A stretch of 64,000 bases of DNA from Hawksworthiomyces lignivorus. Its lineage: Eukaryota > Ascomycota > Sordariomycetes > Ophiostomatales > Ophiostomataceae. Every line of letters begins with the position of its first letter. The first letter of the stretch is position 1. Below, piece by piece: positions 24,001-36,307 of this stretch. Under the pieces are notes generated by a model. It saw only the letters and a list, made by a program, of their open reading frames with translations. It ran no database searches and had not been told where the DNA came from. The position numbers and the translations under genes were made by a program. Where the stretch lies: NCBI GenBank assembly GCA_002917075.1, contig NTMA01000057.1, positions 186,001 through 250,000 on the forward strand. Reading direction: 5' to 3'.

Positions 24001-26863
24001 AGAGTATCTAACCCTCGAATAGCACGGCTTACCGGCACACTGGATGCAACCCATATTGATATACACCGAGCCATTAAGAGGTTAGATGCTTCGTGCTGGA
24101 CCAATGCAACTACGACAATTCTTAAGGGGTAATGCTATTATAATTTTGCAAAATGTGAGTAGTTTATATCCTCGTCGCAATTCAAATCACACTACTCCGT
24201 ATATGCCTTTATGATGAGTTCTTAGCAGTTGAAGAAAGGAGCCAAGACTGTATTGTTTGCGATCTAGCTCTTAAAAAATCTTTTCCTAGTTCAGACGTGC
24301 CCTAAATTGTTCTTCACTAATTTTTGTATTTGAAAGATATGGTAACTTATCACGCCTAGATTGAAAAATGCAAGTGTACACAGCTAGTTAATACGCATCT
24401 GCTACAGAATTAACTGCCCGAACATCTCTAATAGAACTAGGAAACCTGCTTAACCGGACGCTACACGTACGGAAAGATTGTTTGCTCTGCAGGGTTTCTT
24501 ATCTCGCTGTCTCAGGCTCTTGAGCAAGGCGATAGTTCTAGTTGCAGAAGAAATTATGCGTCCTTTTCATCTATCAATTACCAACTAGGTCGACTGTGGA
24601 CTGTTTCCAATGCAAGCTCCGAGGAGTTTATTGTGGGTTGTTCCTTAATCTCGGGGTTTTCGCTAGCAGTAGGGGAAAGATGCTTTTCAGCTACAATTTC
24701 TCACGATTGGATTTTAGTTTCCTTGTTGTCCTCGTGCCGTCAAGACTATTTTGATGTTATATTGCTGTATTGCTCTAATAATAGCAGGAACTCTACTGCA
24801 ACATGAGAAATTTCGCCCCTTTTCTTAAACAAGCTGAGCCAAAGTTGTCTATTAGTGAGAATCTTAACCACAGCAACTATCGATGCGTATCTTTCGTCCC
24901 TCTCTTTGAACTGGCAAATTTCCGAAGGGCTATGCGATGTTTTGGGCGACCAATTTGAGTTAATGTCTCAAGCGATGCTTAATTAAATGTGCTGTATGTA
25001 TGTATATGCTTTAAATGTATATATAGGGCCTTGGCACTGCCAGATACCTGACTGGCTATGTCAGTTAGCCGATGGAGAGATCCCCGGTATTTTCGCATTT
25101 CTAAGCGATGGACACCCATCTCCACCAGACTGTACGTAGATAGCAACACAGTATTTAAGCGCATGCTCAATTCATTTCTTTTATTTCCAGCGGCTGGTTC
25201 AATTAAAGGGGTACGTTGCTATGAGTTGTTACATGCGTGGACTCTTGACGCAGGAGATGTTGACGCCCTTCGCTATAGTAACGAGACATGAAGTTTCCAG
25301 GGAGGGGAAGTACAAATTACGCTGGGTATTTCCGTTCTTGCCAGAACAAATTTTACTGTGTATCGAGCCCCTAATACCGCAGTTTTAAAGTAGAAAATGA
25401 TGTGAGGATGAGCTTGAACAAAATGTACATTCATATGGACACTAACAAAACATTTCGACAAATTGACAACACGCTATGTACAAGAGAAAATGGGCGAATT
25501 TATCTTGGATCTACCATGATTGCCTTTAAGACTTGATAGCGTGCCATCAGTGTGCTGTTCCCTGTCCATTCTCATTGGTTGGCATACGTCGTACGTATCG
25601 GACTCTGAGTGCGAAGCTGATTTCAGGGATTTCGGGAATTTTCTCGCCCAAAAGCCAACCTGCCCAGTGTCCTTAGAAGGCGATGTTGAATAATTTCGCG
25701 GCCTCGGCTAGTCCACGCCGATCTTCCTTGATAAGGCCAACTAGCAATGCCAAGACTGCTAGGCAAAGGCGCAGGACTCTTTCATGATATATCCGCCGGC
25801 GTACCTCCTCAGGTTTGACTAGTTTGACAAAGAAGCACCAGACAGGGGCTAAAACGTCGTTTAGAGAATTCGCAGGAAGCCTACGAGTACACGAAAGAGC
25901 ATAAGTACACGAAAGTCTCTGCATGGGCTGGTCAGCATATGACTACTCCTGCTTAGTGCTTTCTTGGATTCGGTGAAGTGTCCGCGTCCAGAATGAAGGC
26001 TGCTTGGGCTACACGTATGGTTCCCGTCTGGAGTTAGTTTCCTCGGGGCCGAGATTTTTGGCGCTAAATCTTAATTCGTGCTATCCCTTAGCGTAGACTA
26101 GCTGGCTTCACTCCCAAGGAGCAAACACTGTACTCGTACAGACAATGGGTCGTCGCCAAAATTCGCTCATTGTAAGAACCCTGAAGGATTTGCCCATGCC
26201 TCTTTTGGGCCAGGCTCTCCCTGACGTCCTCCCTGCAACGGCCTAAGGCATTCCAGCTCCGGTAGCATAAAAAAACAGCTAGGATAAATGCGTCGTCGGG
26301 TCTCGAAAATTTTCAAATGTACACATACAATGCAACAGCGTTTTGTCTCAACACAGACCAGGGTTGTCCTAATTGCGAAACGCAGCCGATTGCTGTTTTG
26401 ATGAAACGGAGAATCGGCACAGCAAGAAACTTTGTTCCTCTCCTTTTATGTGCACTTTATGTAGCGCCTGTTCTCTTATGAGCCTTTATCGGGCCGCTCT
26501 TTGGGTGGCTTTGTTTACTTCGAAATGTGATCTAGGTGGGTTGTGGCCTTGAGAGAGAATTTCACCGGTTGCTTCTGATGTATCTTATTCGAAAAATTAT
26601 ATGCGGATGTGCCGGGGGCGCGTCGCAGCACGCCCCGCGGTGGAGTGCTAGTGTTCACCATTCATGAATACAGAAAATGCACAAAAATTCGATTTGATTA
26701 GAAGTGGAAAATAGGCGATCGCGTAACGAGCCAGGGGAGAATGGTCTCCCACTTCCAATGCCCCTGGCGCTAAATGCCTGCGCCACAGAACAGTTTTCTC
26801 TTTCCTTCTCTTGCCGCAGCCAAGAGACACCAGAAGCACCAAACTCCGTAAAATAATCAGTGC

Positions 26864-26865
<2 letters not shown>

Positions 26866-26894
<29 letters not shown>
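26866..26894 (+). repeat. Poly-A tract, 29 bases
   Basis: An uninterrupted run of 29 A is followed by CC and nine more A. Assembly length is unreliable for such tracts. No retroposed gene body is seen 5' of it. Confidence 0.85.
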
Positions 26895-26896
<2 letters not shown>

Positions 26897-27108
26897 AAAA
26901 AAAAACCCGGTATAAAGGGCTTTGTTCTAAGTCTGAGTGTATGTACTGGTCTTGAATCAGTTCCCCCGAGCAAGGGACCTGAAACTATCCGTATAATCGG
27001 ACTTGTATGGAATCATAATGGTTCAGACAGAGTTACATAGGGAGCATCTTGTTCGTAGAACGCTAGCAGAAAAGAAGGGCGCGGCAGATACTAGGCATAA
27101 TAAATCCC

Positions 27109-27152
27109 GCCGCCCACCAAGCCCGATTTAAGATTAATTTACTGTGGGCGGC
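27109..27152. repeat. Inverted repeat, 9-bp arms
   Basis: GCCGCCCAC (27109-27117) and GTGGGCGGC (27144-27152) are reverse complements, 26 bases apart, and GC-rich in AT-rich surroundings. It could be a hairpin in a transcript or a relic of an element. Confidence 0.6.
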
Positions 27153-27501
27153 TCTTGCATAGCTCTACTCATTCATAAGCCTAGAGTAGACAAACTCTAG
27201 CCATAAAAAATTTAGCTGCGGTCTTACGCTCCGCCGCAGGGCAACTGATGCACTATCACTAGTGCCCAAGGGAAGAGGGGCACAAGTCTGTGGATAACGG
27301 GCAGGGTACAGGACCAGGGCACAGGCAGTGGCTAGCCACAACAACATTGTTAGGTCAAAATTGGAGAACAAAGAAGGCTGTCTTTGGGGAGGCGCTCTGA
27401 TTGTATTGCGACTGCTGCAAAATCCTATCTATTTTCTAAAGCTTTTGATCTTTGCTGTAAGCCAGTATTTCCCAAAAAGATGCGTTTTATGCAAACCAGG
27501 T

Positions 27502-28857
27502 TTACACGGCCGACGCTCTGTTCTCGTGAAATGATGTCCTAACCAAATCAACCCGTCTTGATATACCACCCATGGGAAACGAGCCGCCAGGCTTATCGAG
27601 ATCACTGTCGCGGTCTCTCTCGCTACCCTTCATGGACTCGGTGAAAATGTATTGCTCATCGCTCTTCCTTTCCATGTCGGTTTTGTCTGGGCCCGAAATA
27701 GACGTAGTCCGGCGGCTCTTGACTGGGCCTCTCCACAATCCTGGCGTAGAATCCTGGCCGCCGGTGTTTGATAGATTGTATCCTCTCGGCTGTCGTGAAC
27801 CGTCCGGATAGTATGAAGTACCCTTGCTGCTTGAGCCGAATATGTTAGGGAAAATACGGCCCAGGGGCTGCTTTAACACGGGAAGACAGGTGCTGATGGT
27901 TCCGAGATTCGCCTCGACGAGGGTCCAGATGCCACGCTGAATGAAGTTATACGTCTGGTCGCTCTTGTTCTTGAGAGAATTTTGCACAGACGTGACTCTG
28001 ATGATTGATGTGACGGTGACGCTAGACACAGGGTCAGAAGTCAGCAAGTGATGATCCATTCAGAAAGACGCCGGAAAGCGCTCGATGTAGCTTACAATCC
28101 ACCGAGAAGGAAAATACCACACAGCATCAGCTTGTTTCGAATATTCAACTTTAAGGAGAGTACGGAAGGGATTGGGAGGATCAGGACCATGGCATCAGTG
28201 ATGATGTTTCCCACGGCATAAGCCACCCAGAAGACGTCCGAGTTGATGCACGTTGCTTTCACGCTCTTGTTCCATGCTCCTTCAATGGGTACGCACTGCC
28301 CAATGGTTGCTCCGATGGTGCCAATAGTCCATGAAACAATGATAAAGAGTACCGCGTAAGCCGCAAACCGAAAGTTACCAGTGGTGAAAATACGCAGATA
28401 GAGCAAAATGATGGCGACTTTGTTGAGACCGACGGTGACCTTGTATGGCGTTTGAGCAATAAAAAACTGCTTTAGACAAAGACGAAGCTGTGCTATTGGA
28501 AGATCTGACTGGTGCATTCCGTAACCATTTTCAATAGCAAGACACATCATCGTAGAGAGAACAACCGAAAAGGCCTAATGATTTACAAACATTAAGGTTA
28601 TGGTCAGCGGGCCTGCATCAGGTTCCGCCATCACGCAAAGACGGGGGGGATACAATGAAAGAATGCAGATCACTCACCAATGCGACGATTACGGTGTAAT
28701 CATCCCAGCCCAGTTTGCCCAACATCCAGATGCGGGTGACGCAACGGGCTATCACGAACAAGCCTGAGAGGATGATCATTACCACAGCGACAATGTACAG
28801 CTTATAACCTTGATCGTCAACCCCGTCGTGGGGATATCCCATGCCGTAGGGTCCCAT
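27502..28857 (-). CDS. Pth11-like rhodopsin-domain membrane protein (3 exons, 392 aa)
   Basis: Seven-TM protein of the fungal rhodopsin / Pth11-like (SAT4-like) family, a putative cell-surface sensor. Exons are 28857-28678, 28574-28096 and 28021-27502; introns are 103 and 74 bp, GT..AG, with frames joining at VIVAL|AFSVVL and LLGGF|VTVTSIIRV. Diagnostic phrases: LGKLGWDDYTVIVAL after TM1, ENGYGMH, YKVTVGLNKVAIILLYLRIF (TM3), then CVPIEGAW...CINSDVFW and GNIITDAMVLILPIP (TM5), and GIWTLVEANLG near TM7. The C-terminal tail of about 120 residues is hydrophilic and rich in Ser, Arg, Asp and Gly. There is no CFEM domain. It matches the family consensus better than the copy at 9980-11282, and the two are clearly different paralogues, not a recent duplication. 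Confidence 0.93.
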
Positions 28858-30932
28858 GTTGTCAGCTCAATTGCGTGCATACGCCCTCGTTCAGCTAGTT
28901 GGTTGGAAAGAGAAAGCAAAACAGAAAGAAAAGAATAATATTTGACGGCGTGGACTTCAAGTAGCTTAAGTATATGAATATTTTGCAGATCTCTTAAGGA
29001 TACATCGAGTGCGTCTACCTTCCAGATACGGGGGGTGGTAGAAGTCTCACGATCGGCCGGGAATAATTCGCCACACCAGGTGTATCGGGCCTGAGTGCCT
29101 CTCAAGAATGGCTTTTTCGCGGCGTACATATGCGTGGTAGATTTTGATTCCGAGAGACTAGACGATCTGCCCCTGGCTAAGAACATCCATTGTTCCCTCA
29201 GGCTTGCCAACGTGGTAAGATGCTACACAAAACGGAGGCTATGTACGTCTTATCTACAAGACTCTATGCGGGTGCATATAGATAGAAGCGGCTACTGTCA
29301 GCTGGAGCCAAGAAAGATTTCCATTTTCTCTGCTACACTTGTCATCGCTTAGGCGTCGAGGTCGTATGCGAGTGTACTCCGTAGATCTGGGCGCGCGCAT
29401 TGTCTGGTAAAAGACTTGTCTATGAATTGTGTGAGGCTTCGACCCTGGAGGGGGGCTGTGGAAAGGAATTTGCTAACCAATTCCAGCGTTTTGGGTCATG
29501 CCTGGACAAAGAACGAACATTGGATACAATTTCACACATTTTCATCCGAATTATACGACAGAGGAGAGTTGAGAAAGTAAGAAGACCTAAAGAGGTAGGT
29601 AAGTCACTATAGTGTGGTTTCATTCTACGACACTCGAGTTAGCGCTGACACCTGCCTTAGCACGTTTAGTCTTGCATTGGGGAGGACCGGCGCCCCCCTG
29701 TTGCGATGCATAATTCTACGACTACTATGTAAGTAGCGGCAAAATCTTCCGACCTCCTAACTGTACTCGTACTCGTGTGTACATAGCGAATGAAGTGCAT
29801 ACGGAGAATTCCGCAGTTGTTGTTGTGGTAAGTTACATATTATATGTACATACTCTCCCTACAAAGAACTTACGTCGCATTTTTGCTAGCGTCTAGTCGT
29901 ATACCCCGTCACGGTGCAATAAATTCTCCCTATGTACAGTGCAGGCCTCTACATGCTTCGTACCTCGCATTAGAATTGCTCCGTGTATGACGATGCATGC
30001 AATTTTAAAAGAAGTAGACAGGATCACTTGGCACTCCCCAGTACGACTTCGCCAATCTAGCGTCCTATGCAACACACAGCTATACATACGGAGTACGTCC
30101 CAGAATCAGTGCTACTAAAATTCTTGGGAAACCCCTGGGTCTTTTATCTTCAGCGGGTTTAACAACTTCGGAGGCAGCTCCGACAATTACAAAGTAATGT
30201 CGGTTAGCTAGTTCATGTTTTCTCACAAAAGAGGCCTCTGTTTATTCGCATGCTTTACGCCAAGCTGGCTAGTTTAAGTACCTAGTCGTAAAATAGCTGG
30301 CTCCAACGCTGTATTAGAAATGGTCTAGCTGGCTACTCGTGAGGGGGGGCGAGTAATTCTAATAACTGATAGCAGAGCGATGATTTGGAACACGGAAGGT
30401 ATATCTGCCACGTTACAAAGATTTATCAGAAATTTCTAGGTTCAATTTATGGCTATCTTGATACCATGTCCTTTATCTAGCTAGCCCTTGGAAGGTGTCA
30501 AATTTGATTTTATAAAAATGCATATTGTTGCGTTTCAAGCACATTGTAAAGACCGGTGCCATTTTGAACAGCAGACATCATCCAATATTGCACAGCCGCG
30601 CGTGAGTGCTTCTGGTCGCTAGCATGCTTGTTTTTGATCAGTCAAATTTCAAGGGTTACTGACGAATTTAATAACCATCCGTTATCAAGACTAGTTTGGT
30701 TAATGCTAATATACGTGCAAAGTAGTATTCTACTCCGTTCCAGTCGGATGGAGATTGCCGCACGTTGCCCCCGGCGTCCCCACGTGGAGGGGTGCCGTCC
30801 AATGCAGACATGACGCCGTCTTGGCACTTTAAATATCTAGAGCTACCCTCCGCATTTTTATTCTAGAATCTTTCCTCACCATTTGCTGTCAATGAGGTGT
30901 CTCTGCATTGCAACGTCGTCGCCGTCCTCACC
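28858..30932. other. Intergenic 2.1 kb between divergent receptor and esterase genes
   Basis: The promoters of both genes are expected here. The recurrent 9-mers TACTCCGTA (29375-29383), TACTCGTAC (29764-29772) and TACGGAGTA (30087-30095) cluster within 0.7 kb. No gene or RNA is recognised. Confidence 0.5.
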
Positions 30933-32607
30933 ATGCTCTTGAAAGTTGTCTTCGGGGCATTCGCCCTCTGCGCGAGCTTCGCACACGCGTCTCCCTGCAA
31001 ACCTTGCCAGCTTGCGGCGTCCAAGTTCCTCACCGTCAGCTCTTCCAATGGTCCGATCACCGGACACCTGGCGCCCAACACTTCGTGTGTTGTCGAGTAT
31101 CTCGGTATTCCGTATGCGAAGCCGCCTGTGGGCGATCTGAGGTTCGCAGCGCCGGAGAGGTTCGTGTCCGACACGCCATACGAAGCTGCCAACTTTGGAT
31201 TTGACTGCCCCCTGACGGCATCGAAGCCTGTCAACTACCCCGGCTTCACTTCGCAGGCGCAGAGGATTATCAACTATTTTGCCTCTGCGGCTGGCACCCC
31301 ACAGAGCGAGGACTGCCTGACGCTCAACATCTGGACTAAGCCTACAGAAAACGCCAGCAATGCGAAGAAGCCGGTCTACATCTTCTTCTACGGCGGACGT
31401 AAGTATCGACAGCCAATAACCAGCAGTCGCGTGAGCGCACCATATGCTAATATTCCCAGGCTTCACCATCGGCAACACGGACAGCCCATTCTACAATGGC
31501 AAGTACTTTGCCCAAGCACAGGACATTGTTGTCGTCACCGTCAACTACCGTCTCAACATCTTTGGCTTCCCTGGCTACCCCGAAGGAACCCAAAACTTGG
31601 GTCTCCGCGACCAGCGTGCTGCTGTTGAGTGGGTCCGAGACAACATTGCCAAGTTCGGCGGCGACGCGTCCAAGATCACCATTGGCGGCCAGTCCTCTGG
31701 CGGCGTCGGTGTTGACTACTGGGCATACGCCTACAAGAGCGACCCGATTGTCCAGGGCATTATTGCTCACTCCGGCAACGTTTTCAGCTTCCCGGTCAAC
31801 CAAAAGGCCGTCCAGGAGGCCAACTGGGAGAAGGTCGTGACTGCCGTCGGCTGTGCGAACGCCACGGACACCATGGCTTGCATGCGCGAGGTGGAGTGGA
31901 CGGCTATCGAGTCCGCTGCCGCCGCTGTCAAGGCCTCTGCGAGCACCAGTGTCCTCCGCTCTATTCCCGCCTTCTGGCCCAAGCCAGACAATGAGGTGGT
32001 CTTCCCCGACTATGTGAGCCTGACCGCTTCCGGCAGCTTTGTCAAGCTGCCCATTCTCTTCGGAAACAACAACAACGAGAACGGCTACTACCAGATCCCC
32101 GCCTTCGCCCAGGGCATCGTCCCCACGGCTGACCAGGTCACCTCGTTCCTTCTCGAGTCTTTTACCTGCCCTGTCGCGTACCAGGCCACCGCCCGCCGGA
32201 ACAATGGCGTTACCTCCTATGCCTATCGCTATTTTGCCGACTGGGACAACACCCGCTTGTATCCCACCTCGGGCGCTTACCATGGCGTCGACCTGCACAT
32301 GATCTTCGGTGCCTCGGCTGATGTCAGCGGTCTGCCCACCTCGGCCGACCAGAGACAGCTCACCGAGCTGATGCAGGGCGCCTGGTTCGCCTTCTGCGAG
32401 GATCCCCAGAACGGCCTCGCCAAGCTCGGTTGGCCCAAGTTCGACCCTAACGGCAAGACACTCATCCAACTGGGCCTGAACAATGTGCCAAAGGCCCAGT
32501 TTACCTATCCGTCAGCCTTCGACGCCCCGTGCTCAACCATCACAATGGGCGCTCTAGGCACGGCTTCGGCTACAACCGCACCCGCAGCTACGGTAACAGC
32601 TTCTTAG
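30933..32607 (+). CDS. Secreted type-B carboxylesterase/lipase (2 exons, 537 aa)
   Basis: Alpha/beta-hydrolase of the carboxylesterase type-B family, hydrolysing carboxylic esters, and secreted: it starts with a signal peptide (MLLKVVFGAFALCASFAHA). Exons are 30933-31398 and 31460-32607, with a 61-bp intron (GTAAGT..CCCAG, branch GCTAAT). The ATG at 30933 is used because it begins the signal peptide. Landmarks: YLGIPYAKPPVGDLRF (about 53-68), SEDCLTLNIW, nucleophile elbow GQSSG with Ser234, Glu362 in NNNENGYY and His430 in GAYHGVDL, so a Ser-Glu-His triad is present. The oddity is at the splice junction: the family's oxyanion-hole GGGF reads GGRF because the codon made across the intron (C + GC) is Arg156. 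The tail is rich in Thr and Ala. Length fits the family. The natural substrate is unknown. Confidence 0.92.
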
Positions 32608-33331
32608 ACACCGCCGGAAACAACACCATTGCGACAAGCAATTAGACACTGCATCGTGGCCACACTGTACTTATCAATTTCCTTTTGTCTCAAGAAAATC
32701 CATTTATCTTTGCATTCCATGGGAGTTCCGAAAATGTAAATTAAGCCTATGGGTCGTTGAGGAACTGGATCAGCACTGTCACTAGGCAAAAACCTCTCTT
32801 TTGCGGTGATCCAAGCAGGGGTTACTCTACATTTCTTTTTTAATTTTTTAATTGTATTTTTTTGTGAGTATTTCTCACATGTACTTGTACTCGTGTGATT
32901 TCCTATTTGCGCCTGAAATACCGATGCCTCAAACTATCAATTATGCCGCGTGTGAGCGTTATTGATTACTATATTTGCGGCTTGTTAGTTTGCCTATTTG
33001 CTAGCATATAAAACTTTCTTCTTTTTTACTTAGGAGTATGCCAAAAAGGAGGAATACTAATTCTTTTAGGCAATTGTTTGTTATCTGTATTGTCACTTGC
33101 TATTTCTTACAACACAACCCGAGCTAGGTATTCCTATGAGAACGAGCTAGTTAAAACCCGACTTAGAGAAATTACATTTCTATCTCTTATATACACTTTC
33201 ATTATCTTACCGCCTGTGATGCCGAATTTTAGCCTCTTCCTATTCAAAAGGTGCTATTCAGATCCAGATGCGTGTTAATTCTTACCTCCTATCACTAGAA
33301 GAGTTTTGTCACCAACTGACCAACTAAACGC
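32608..33331. other. Intergenic, AT-rich, converging 3' ends
   Basis: The 3' flanks of the esterase (plus) and the amidohydrolase (minus) meet here. T-rich tracts lie at about 32836-32865. No gene is recognised. Confidence 0.5.
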
Positions 33332-36307
33332 CTAATATAAGTCTAGACCTCCATTCCCTCTCGCAATAGCTTTGACTTTCGACTCAATTCCGAAAGGACT
33401 ACCTTCGTACAGAGCAAAATGACTTGACTCCTGGAAATCGTCAAGTCCAAGAATTTTGTAAAGGTTTCGACCGATCAAATCTATGGCAGCTTGCTCTCCA
33501 AGCAACCCGCCACCATTCTTGTAGACGATGCCTGCAAGCAGGCTAAGGTCGCGGACGATCCAATCCTCCTCCAATCCAATGGCGGTCGTGACTCCAGCTT
33601 CAATCAGTACGTCAATGCCTGTAGCATTTGTGAGCGGTGCTCCCGTCATTGCTCTGCGTTGATCCCATGTTGTTCTAAAGGAGAAAAGTGGTGCAAGGAT
33701 GACACCAACGCGAGCTGCCGCGAGCTCTTCAGCAAGTAGATAGGCTTCAGCTCCACCTATAATGGCAAGGCGAATTGCCGTAAGGTGACTATGCCCAACA
33801 TTAGGAGACGATGTGAGTGCAACCAGAGTTGCATCGATATCTGCCTTTATTCTTAATAGGGCTGCAATAGTGTCGGCGCTATGTGCAGTGATGCATAGAG
33901 TCATATTTCCTTCAATGACGCGTCGCAGAAAAGCCTTTTCTGAATACTTGTCTTCAATCTTGACCTTTTGGCTTGCTGCAAAGTCTGCAACTGCGCCAAG
34001 AAGTTTTCTATGTATTGTTCCAACAGCTGCAGATAACGATGAAGGTGTTAGTCCCCCTCGACCGCCTTTAGCAGAAAGATCGAGAGTATAATGTAGAGCT
34101 ACGTCTGAAGCAAAAATGGTTGTGGGATCCGAAATTCGAGAGGCGCCTGTGAGAAAGCCGACGCTGGTACCATGATGAGTATTGATGCCGGCAAATTTAG
34201 GCGCTGAAATGGCGCGGGTTACTGCGTAGCGGTGTGCTACGCTGAGCTTTTCGGTGTCTACAGCCAGTCCGTCGACCGCACGGCTGAATCTGTCACCGTC
34301 CACCCCGTTGTCGGTGTCCTCTTCTGATTCGATGGCATTGAGCCCCAGCGTTGAGCCAAAGGCCGTATACGATGGTGTCAGATAGCCATTTTTCAGATGC
34401 ACTGTCACAGCAGATGCTGACTCGGACGCTCGCAGTAATTCCGCCACGCATTTTCCAATACAAGTAATTCTGCCTTCCACGACTATGACATTTTTCATGC
34501 CTTCATCAGCTGCTGTATCAGAGTGTCCATTTAGGAGATTTCTTGAAACTCCTGTAAAAACGACCGTTCCATTCTCGATTACCGGATTCTTGTTAACGAT
34601 TTCACGGTCTTCATTAGGGGAGATGACGCCCTCAAAGGGCTTTTTGAGCTCGACGGGGGTCTCATATTGAGCAGTTCCATCGATCCACACCTGAACTGGA
34701 GTTGCTCCGACGCTGAGAGGATCGCTATCCCAGACTACAATATCTGCATCAAAGCCTGGTTTCACCTTGCCCAACCGCTGTCCCAAGCCCAGCCTCTCAG
34801 CGGGAGATGACGTGACGGAAGCAAGGGCAGCGTGATACGGCAATCCATATCTATATGCTTTCGCTGCCTCGAAGACGAGATGTTGGGCATTCAGAATTGG
34901 ATTGTCACTCACGTATACTACAGTGAGGTTGCTGTCGTGCAGGTGCTTCCCAGCATACTCTGATCCAATGTACGCCTCAGCCTTGTACCACATATTATCT
35001 GCAAATAGGGCAGATGCTGGCGGGTCGCCTCCCCAAGCGCGCTTCAGCACCTGCATGAGAAATTAGCACTGTCCATTTCCTGAAGAATCTCTTAGAAAAC
35101 TTACTTCTGGGACAAGATACGACTGGTGAGCGTGGTGAAAAGCTCTCACGGGAAATCGAAATTCGTTGGTGTGGTCTACAAAGGCTTCCAGGTCCGGTAT
35201 CGTGTAGCAGTGGACATGCACGTGGACCTGTCCGCGCAGAACGGCGACAAGCGCCTCTAGCTCCAACTTCGCCGGCAGGTAAGAAGTGACACTGTCGAGA
35301 TTGATAGACGCAGAGTGACACCAGTCATCTTGCTCGCGCAGCAAGTTGCTCGCCCGCTCAAAGGCGTGCCGAAACTCCCAGCTTTCGCCGAGACGGCTGA
35401 CCGGCCCGCGCTCGCCGACCTTCCCGTGCACCTGCTTGGCGTTCTCGCCACATCCCATCTTCATGTGCCGCCAGGTCTGGTCCGGGTCAGCGAGGATATC
35501 CCGGAGACTAGTCTCATTGCGGCCATCAGACCTGCCCACAGCATGCTTTATGACATATGCCTCTCCTCCTATGTTGTTGCTGGATCCCGGCAGCACCAGA
35601 GACGTAGTCACACCCCCTGATTTGATGACCTGGATCTGGTGGTCTGTCGGTTGGATGCCGTCAAGAGACCGGACATACGGAGTTATGTCCTCCGACAGCT
35701 CGCTCACGTCCTCGTTGCCCTTCAGGGTCGGCAGCGAGTGCACCCCGACATGGCTGTGCATGTCAATGAGGCCAGCAGTGAGTGGTCGGCCTCCGGCATC
35801 GTACACTAGAATATCCTCGGGTAGGACGGAAAGGGGTATCTTCTCCGCAATTGATTTGATAAGCCCGTACTCTAAGAACACATCGGCTGCAATCCAGGCG
35901 TAGCCTATTCCAAGCCAGGCATCATTCGCAGACGTTCCTTCTGCTGGTTCTCCTGTCCAGACAGTTGCGTTCTTAATCAAAGTCGGCTTATGTCCTTCAA
36001 TGTATCGGGCGCTGTGGTTCCGGCCAAGGCCAATTGAGTCTCGTGGACTGGCATGAAGCTTGGCACATGACGCCAAGTCTTCTTGCACCTTCTTGACTGA
36101 GAGATGTTGTGCCGTAAAGTCCGCGTGTGCCAGAGGTCTAGAGTTATGCAGTTGCTTCCACTGCGCATACGCAATGAAAGCGAGGCATGCCAGGCCAAGC
36201 CGACGTAGACTGCGAGAGCGCCTTGGAGCTATTCGTCTTGGATTCCAGGCTGTGCAAGGTTCTCCGACAACGGCGTACCGCACGACGGGATCCTTCTCGG
36301 GGTCCAT
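33332..36307 (-). CDS. Membrane-anchored amidohydrolase with two composite domains (2 exons, about 973 aa)
   Basis: Metal-dependent hydrolase of the amidohydrolase superfamily (imidazolonepropionase / NagA-like fungal group). Exons are 36307-35105 and 35050-33332, with a 54-bp intron (GTAAGT..GCAG) joining VPE to VLKRAWGGDPP. I prefer the start MDPEKDPVVR at 36307; an in-frame ATG 35 codons upstream (36412) is open too and would give 1008 aa. One TM segment (residues about 36-50, LGLACLAFIAY) after an Arg-rich stretch suggests a type II anchor with the enzyme outside the cytosol. The first domain has the metal motif IDMHSHVG (His184, His186), VHVHCYT, FHHAHQSY, Asp in YVSDNPILN and the closing KVKPGFDADIVVWD. 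A second, homologous-looking half follows, in which the place of HxH reads GYLTPSYTAFGS, so its metal site is lost. This architecture is known in fungal amidohydrolases. Substrate unknown. Confidence 0.88.

Larger units (their letters stand above)
20723..27501. other. Gene-poor AT-rich block, 6.8 kb
   Basis: No intact gene is recognised. Short protein-like islands occur, for example about 21305-21535 (plus; an open frame without ATG including WTFLDPLGSLLQLVSKR), about 22050-22319 (plus; ending DANGLYLDSEANIMAW), about 23060-23200 (plus; ADYDVEHCSNKLILPTW) and about 25673-25924 (minus). None is long or complete enough to name. They may be remains of decayed genes or elements. The block also has an 18-bp palindrome, a 29-base poly-A tract and an inverted repeat, listed separately. 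Confidence 0.45.

Noticed and set aside
26866..26894. Poly-A tract as the tail of a retroposon
   Set aside because: No gene-like body or target-site duplication precedes it; the same applies to the tract at 39100-39131.
31447..32469. 340-codon open frame antisense to the esterase
   Set aside because: It lies wholly opposite a conserved esterase exon with an intact triad; its Gly/Val/Glu-rich composition is the usual shadow of GC-biased coding DNA.
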